Source: Alphaproteobacteria bacterium WMHbin7
Lineage (GTDB): Bacteria; Pseudomonadota; Alphaproteobacteria; Rhodospirillales; WMHbin7
Direction of reading: 5' to 3'
Length of the DNA: 64,000 nucleotides
Assembly (NCBI GenBank): GCA_002753155.1
Contig: PDZW01000008.1
Span: 45,936 to 109,935, forward strand
The notes beneath the pieces were generated by a model. It ran no database searches and had not been told where the DNA came from. It was given only the letters and a program-made list of their open reading frames with translations. Positions 63,008 to 64,000 of this stretch are shown piece after piece. Both the position numbers and the translations under genes were made by a program. The first letter of the stretch is position 1, and each line of letters begins with the position of its first letter.

Positions 63008-63121
63008 GTGGTGGCTTCGCGCAAGGGCCAGGACAACATCCGTATCAACATGCAATGGCGGATATGTTTTCGCTTCGAGAAGGGAGACGCCTACGATGTC
63101 GAAATCGTCGATTACCATTAA
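63008..63121 (+). pseudogene. higB: HigB toxin remnant (C-terminal 37 codons)
   Basis: The frame reads GQDNIRINMQWRICFRF and ends DAYDVEIVDYH, the conserved end of HigB/RelE toxins (complete proteins are about 92 residues). The first 55 residues are gone; the sequence starts directly after the ferredoxin stop. It overlaps the higA start by 26 nt. Confidence 0.8.
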
Positions 63122-63419
63122 CAAAAGGTCTGGGCTCTCTCCCGTCCATCCCGGCGAAATCCTGGCTGACGAATTGGCCGAACTGGGCATGTCCTCTAAC
63201 AAGCTGGCGAACGCCCTCAACGTGCCCACCAATCGGATTTCCGAGATCGTTGCTGGAAAGCGTGCCGTCACCGCCGACACAGCCTTAAGGCTAGGCCAAT
63301 ATTTCGGCACCGGCCCAGAGGTGTGGCTTAATCTTCAGACCAACTACGACTTGGGCGTCGCCCAGGCTGAAAGCGGTAAGGAGATTGCCAGGACCATCAA
63401 ACAGCGTCAGGCGGCTTGA
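63096..63419 (+). CDS. higA: HigA family antitoxin (XRE-type)
   Basis: A 107-residue helix-turn-helix protein. PVHPGEILADELAELGMS, then NKLANALNVPTNRISEIVAGKR is the DNA-binding part of HigA, followed by ALRLGQYFGTGPEVWLNLQ. It normally neutralises HigB, whose gene is reduced to its tail here, so this is an orphan antitoxin that could still repress promoters. Confidence 0.9.
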   Translation: MSKSSITINKRSGLSPVHPGEILADELAELGMSSNKLANALNVPTNRISEIVAGKRAVTADTALRLGQYFGTGPEVWLNLQTNYDLGVAQAESGKEIARTIKQRQAA

Positions 63420-63456
63420 AAGGCACAGCGCCATGCGGGACGAGAAATATGTGCAC

Positions 63457-63574
63457 GAGGCAGGGTCAGCGAGGCAGGGTCACAGAGAGACAGGAGGCAG
63501 AGTCATGACCCAGCCCGATGATAGGAAACAATCAAGACTTGACCCCGTGCCTGTCGTGCCTGACCCCGTGCCTC
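63457..63574. repeat. Cluster of short direct and inverted repeats
   Basis: GAGGCAGGGTCA occurs at 63457 and 63471, a variant GAGGCAGAGTCA at 63494, and the complementary form TGACCCCGTGCCT at 63540 and 63561. The units face each other across about 35 bp. Such tags resemble REP or transposon-end arrays; no transposase is present in the window. Confidence 0.7.
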
Positions 63575-64000
63575 TTATTTTTTAACTCGAGCACGGAATA
63601 AATACCAACCAATAACGCGAAGCAAATAATACAGCCCAAGAAAGAAGAAACAGACATCAACAATAGGAACAAGCCCCCCCCCTTCCAACGCTCCCATTAA
63701 CAATATAATCATAATGAATCATTATGTTTGCGCCATAAGTCCACAATATGATATAAATAATTGGTCTTAACTTTCCCTGAAATATATGCTCATTCATCTT
63801 AGAACACGTTGCCAAGTCATTATTAAACGCTACATCATTTCTTTTTACACTCCAAAAGCATAATCTTATGGCTGATATCGAAATAAGTAATAATATTGCA
63901 GCTATATATATATAATGGAACTGTATTGCTTTTTTGCGTTACATCAAGATGCGGCCATATCTGACGGTAGAATAAATATAAAGCGATTACAGAGGCAATT
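63532..64000 (-). pseudogene. Membrane protein gene broken at two homopolymers (partial)
   Basis: On the minus strand, from the window edge, three frames join into one membrane-protein reading: ASVIALYLFYRQIWPHLDV, then YIYIAAILLLISISAIRL and IIYIILWTYGANIM, then LFLLLMSVSSFLGCIICFA. The joins fall at a run of six A (63930-63935), where one base less is needed, and at nine G (63674-63682), where one base more is needed. The C-terminus runs into the repeat cluster. GC content is far below the rest of the window, which suggests horizontal origin. Real frameshifts and sequencing error both fit. Confidence 0.55.

Overview
The window is about 64 kb of a GC-rich alphaproteobacterial chromosome, most likely from the Rhodospirillales. 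The basis for that is gene content and order: envC-ctpA-polysaccharide deacetylase-rppH, cycM/kdsB/pheA, priA next to DUF484-xerC, mdh-sucC-sucD-sucA-sucB-lpdA, and a PPi-type phosphofructokinase. Codon use is GC-rich, and genes are packed with many ATGA, GTGA or TGATG overlaps. The genus was not determined.

Layout. 0-5 kb: envelope and cell-wall genes (EnvC end, CtpA, divergent polysaccharide deacetylase, RppH, M23 peptidase). 5.2-8.2 kb: gap and pgk, the latter with a histone-H1-like Lys/Ala/Pro tail. 8.3-10.9 kb: an operon of two lipoproteins and an M48 lipoprotein peptidase. 11-15.5 kb: hldD, lgt, a MidA/NDUFAF7-like methyltransferase, pgeF and a lipoprotein. 15.5-17.8 kb: a heme-copper oxidase-like module (DUF420, subunit I, CuA subunit II). 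17.8-26.9 kb: two divergent operons. The leftward one encodes a DUF6134-like secreted protein, a thermostable-hemolysin-family protein, an adenylating enzyme, a heme-oxygenase-like diiron oxidase, an SDR and a MarR regulator. The rightward one encodes an EntE-type aryl-acid ligase, an Old-Yellow-Enzyme-type reductase and two small proteins. A perfect 8+8 palindrome lies in the shared promoter region. This is the best candidate for an undescribed metabolic system in the window.

26.8-36.4 kb: a VapBC-type pair and housekeeping genes (priA, DUF484, xerC, a YejA-like binding protein, hisN, cycM, kdsB, pheA). 36.5-41.9 kb: a decayed genomic island between an intact tRNA-Gln and a diverged 61-nt copy of its 3' part. 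It holds truncated toxin-antitoxin copies, a DUF4145-like protein, a glycine-zipper lipoprotein behind a 16-nt G tract, a membrane-bound spermidine-synthase-like protein and an IS481-type remnant. 42-52.2 kb: lower TCA-cycle genes on the minus strand, with two small lipoprotein genes between sucB and lpdA. 52.4-59.5 kb: a periplasmic binding protein, a 269-bp inverted-repeat element, a PaaX regulator and a complete branched-chain-amino-acid-type ABC transporter (livKHMGF). 59.7-63 kb: PPi-phosphofructokinase, a pseudo-receiver/pentapeptide-repeat fusion and a small 2Fe-2S ferredoxin. 63-64 kb: a higA antitoxin with only the tail of higB, a cluster of short repeats and an AT-rich broken membrane-protein gene.

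All assignments come from reading translated sequence and remembered family motifs; no database search was run.
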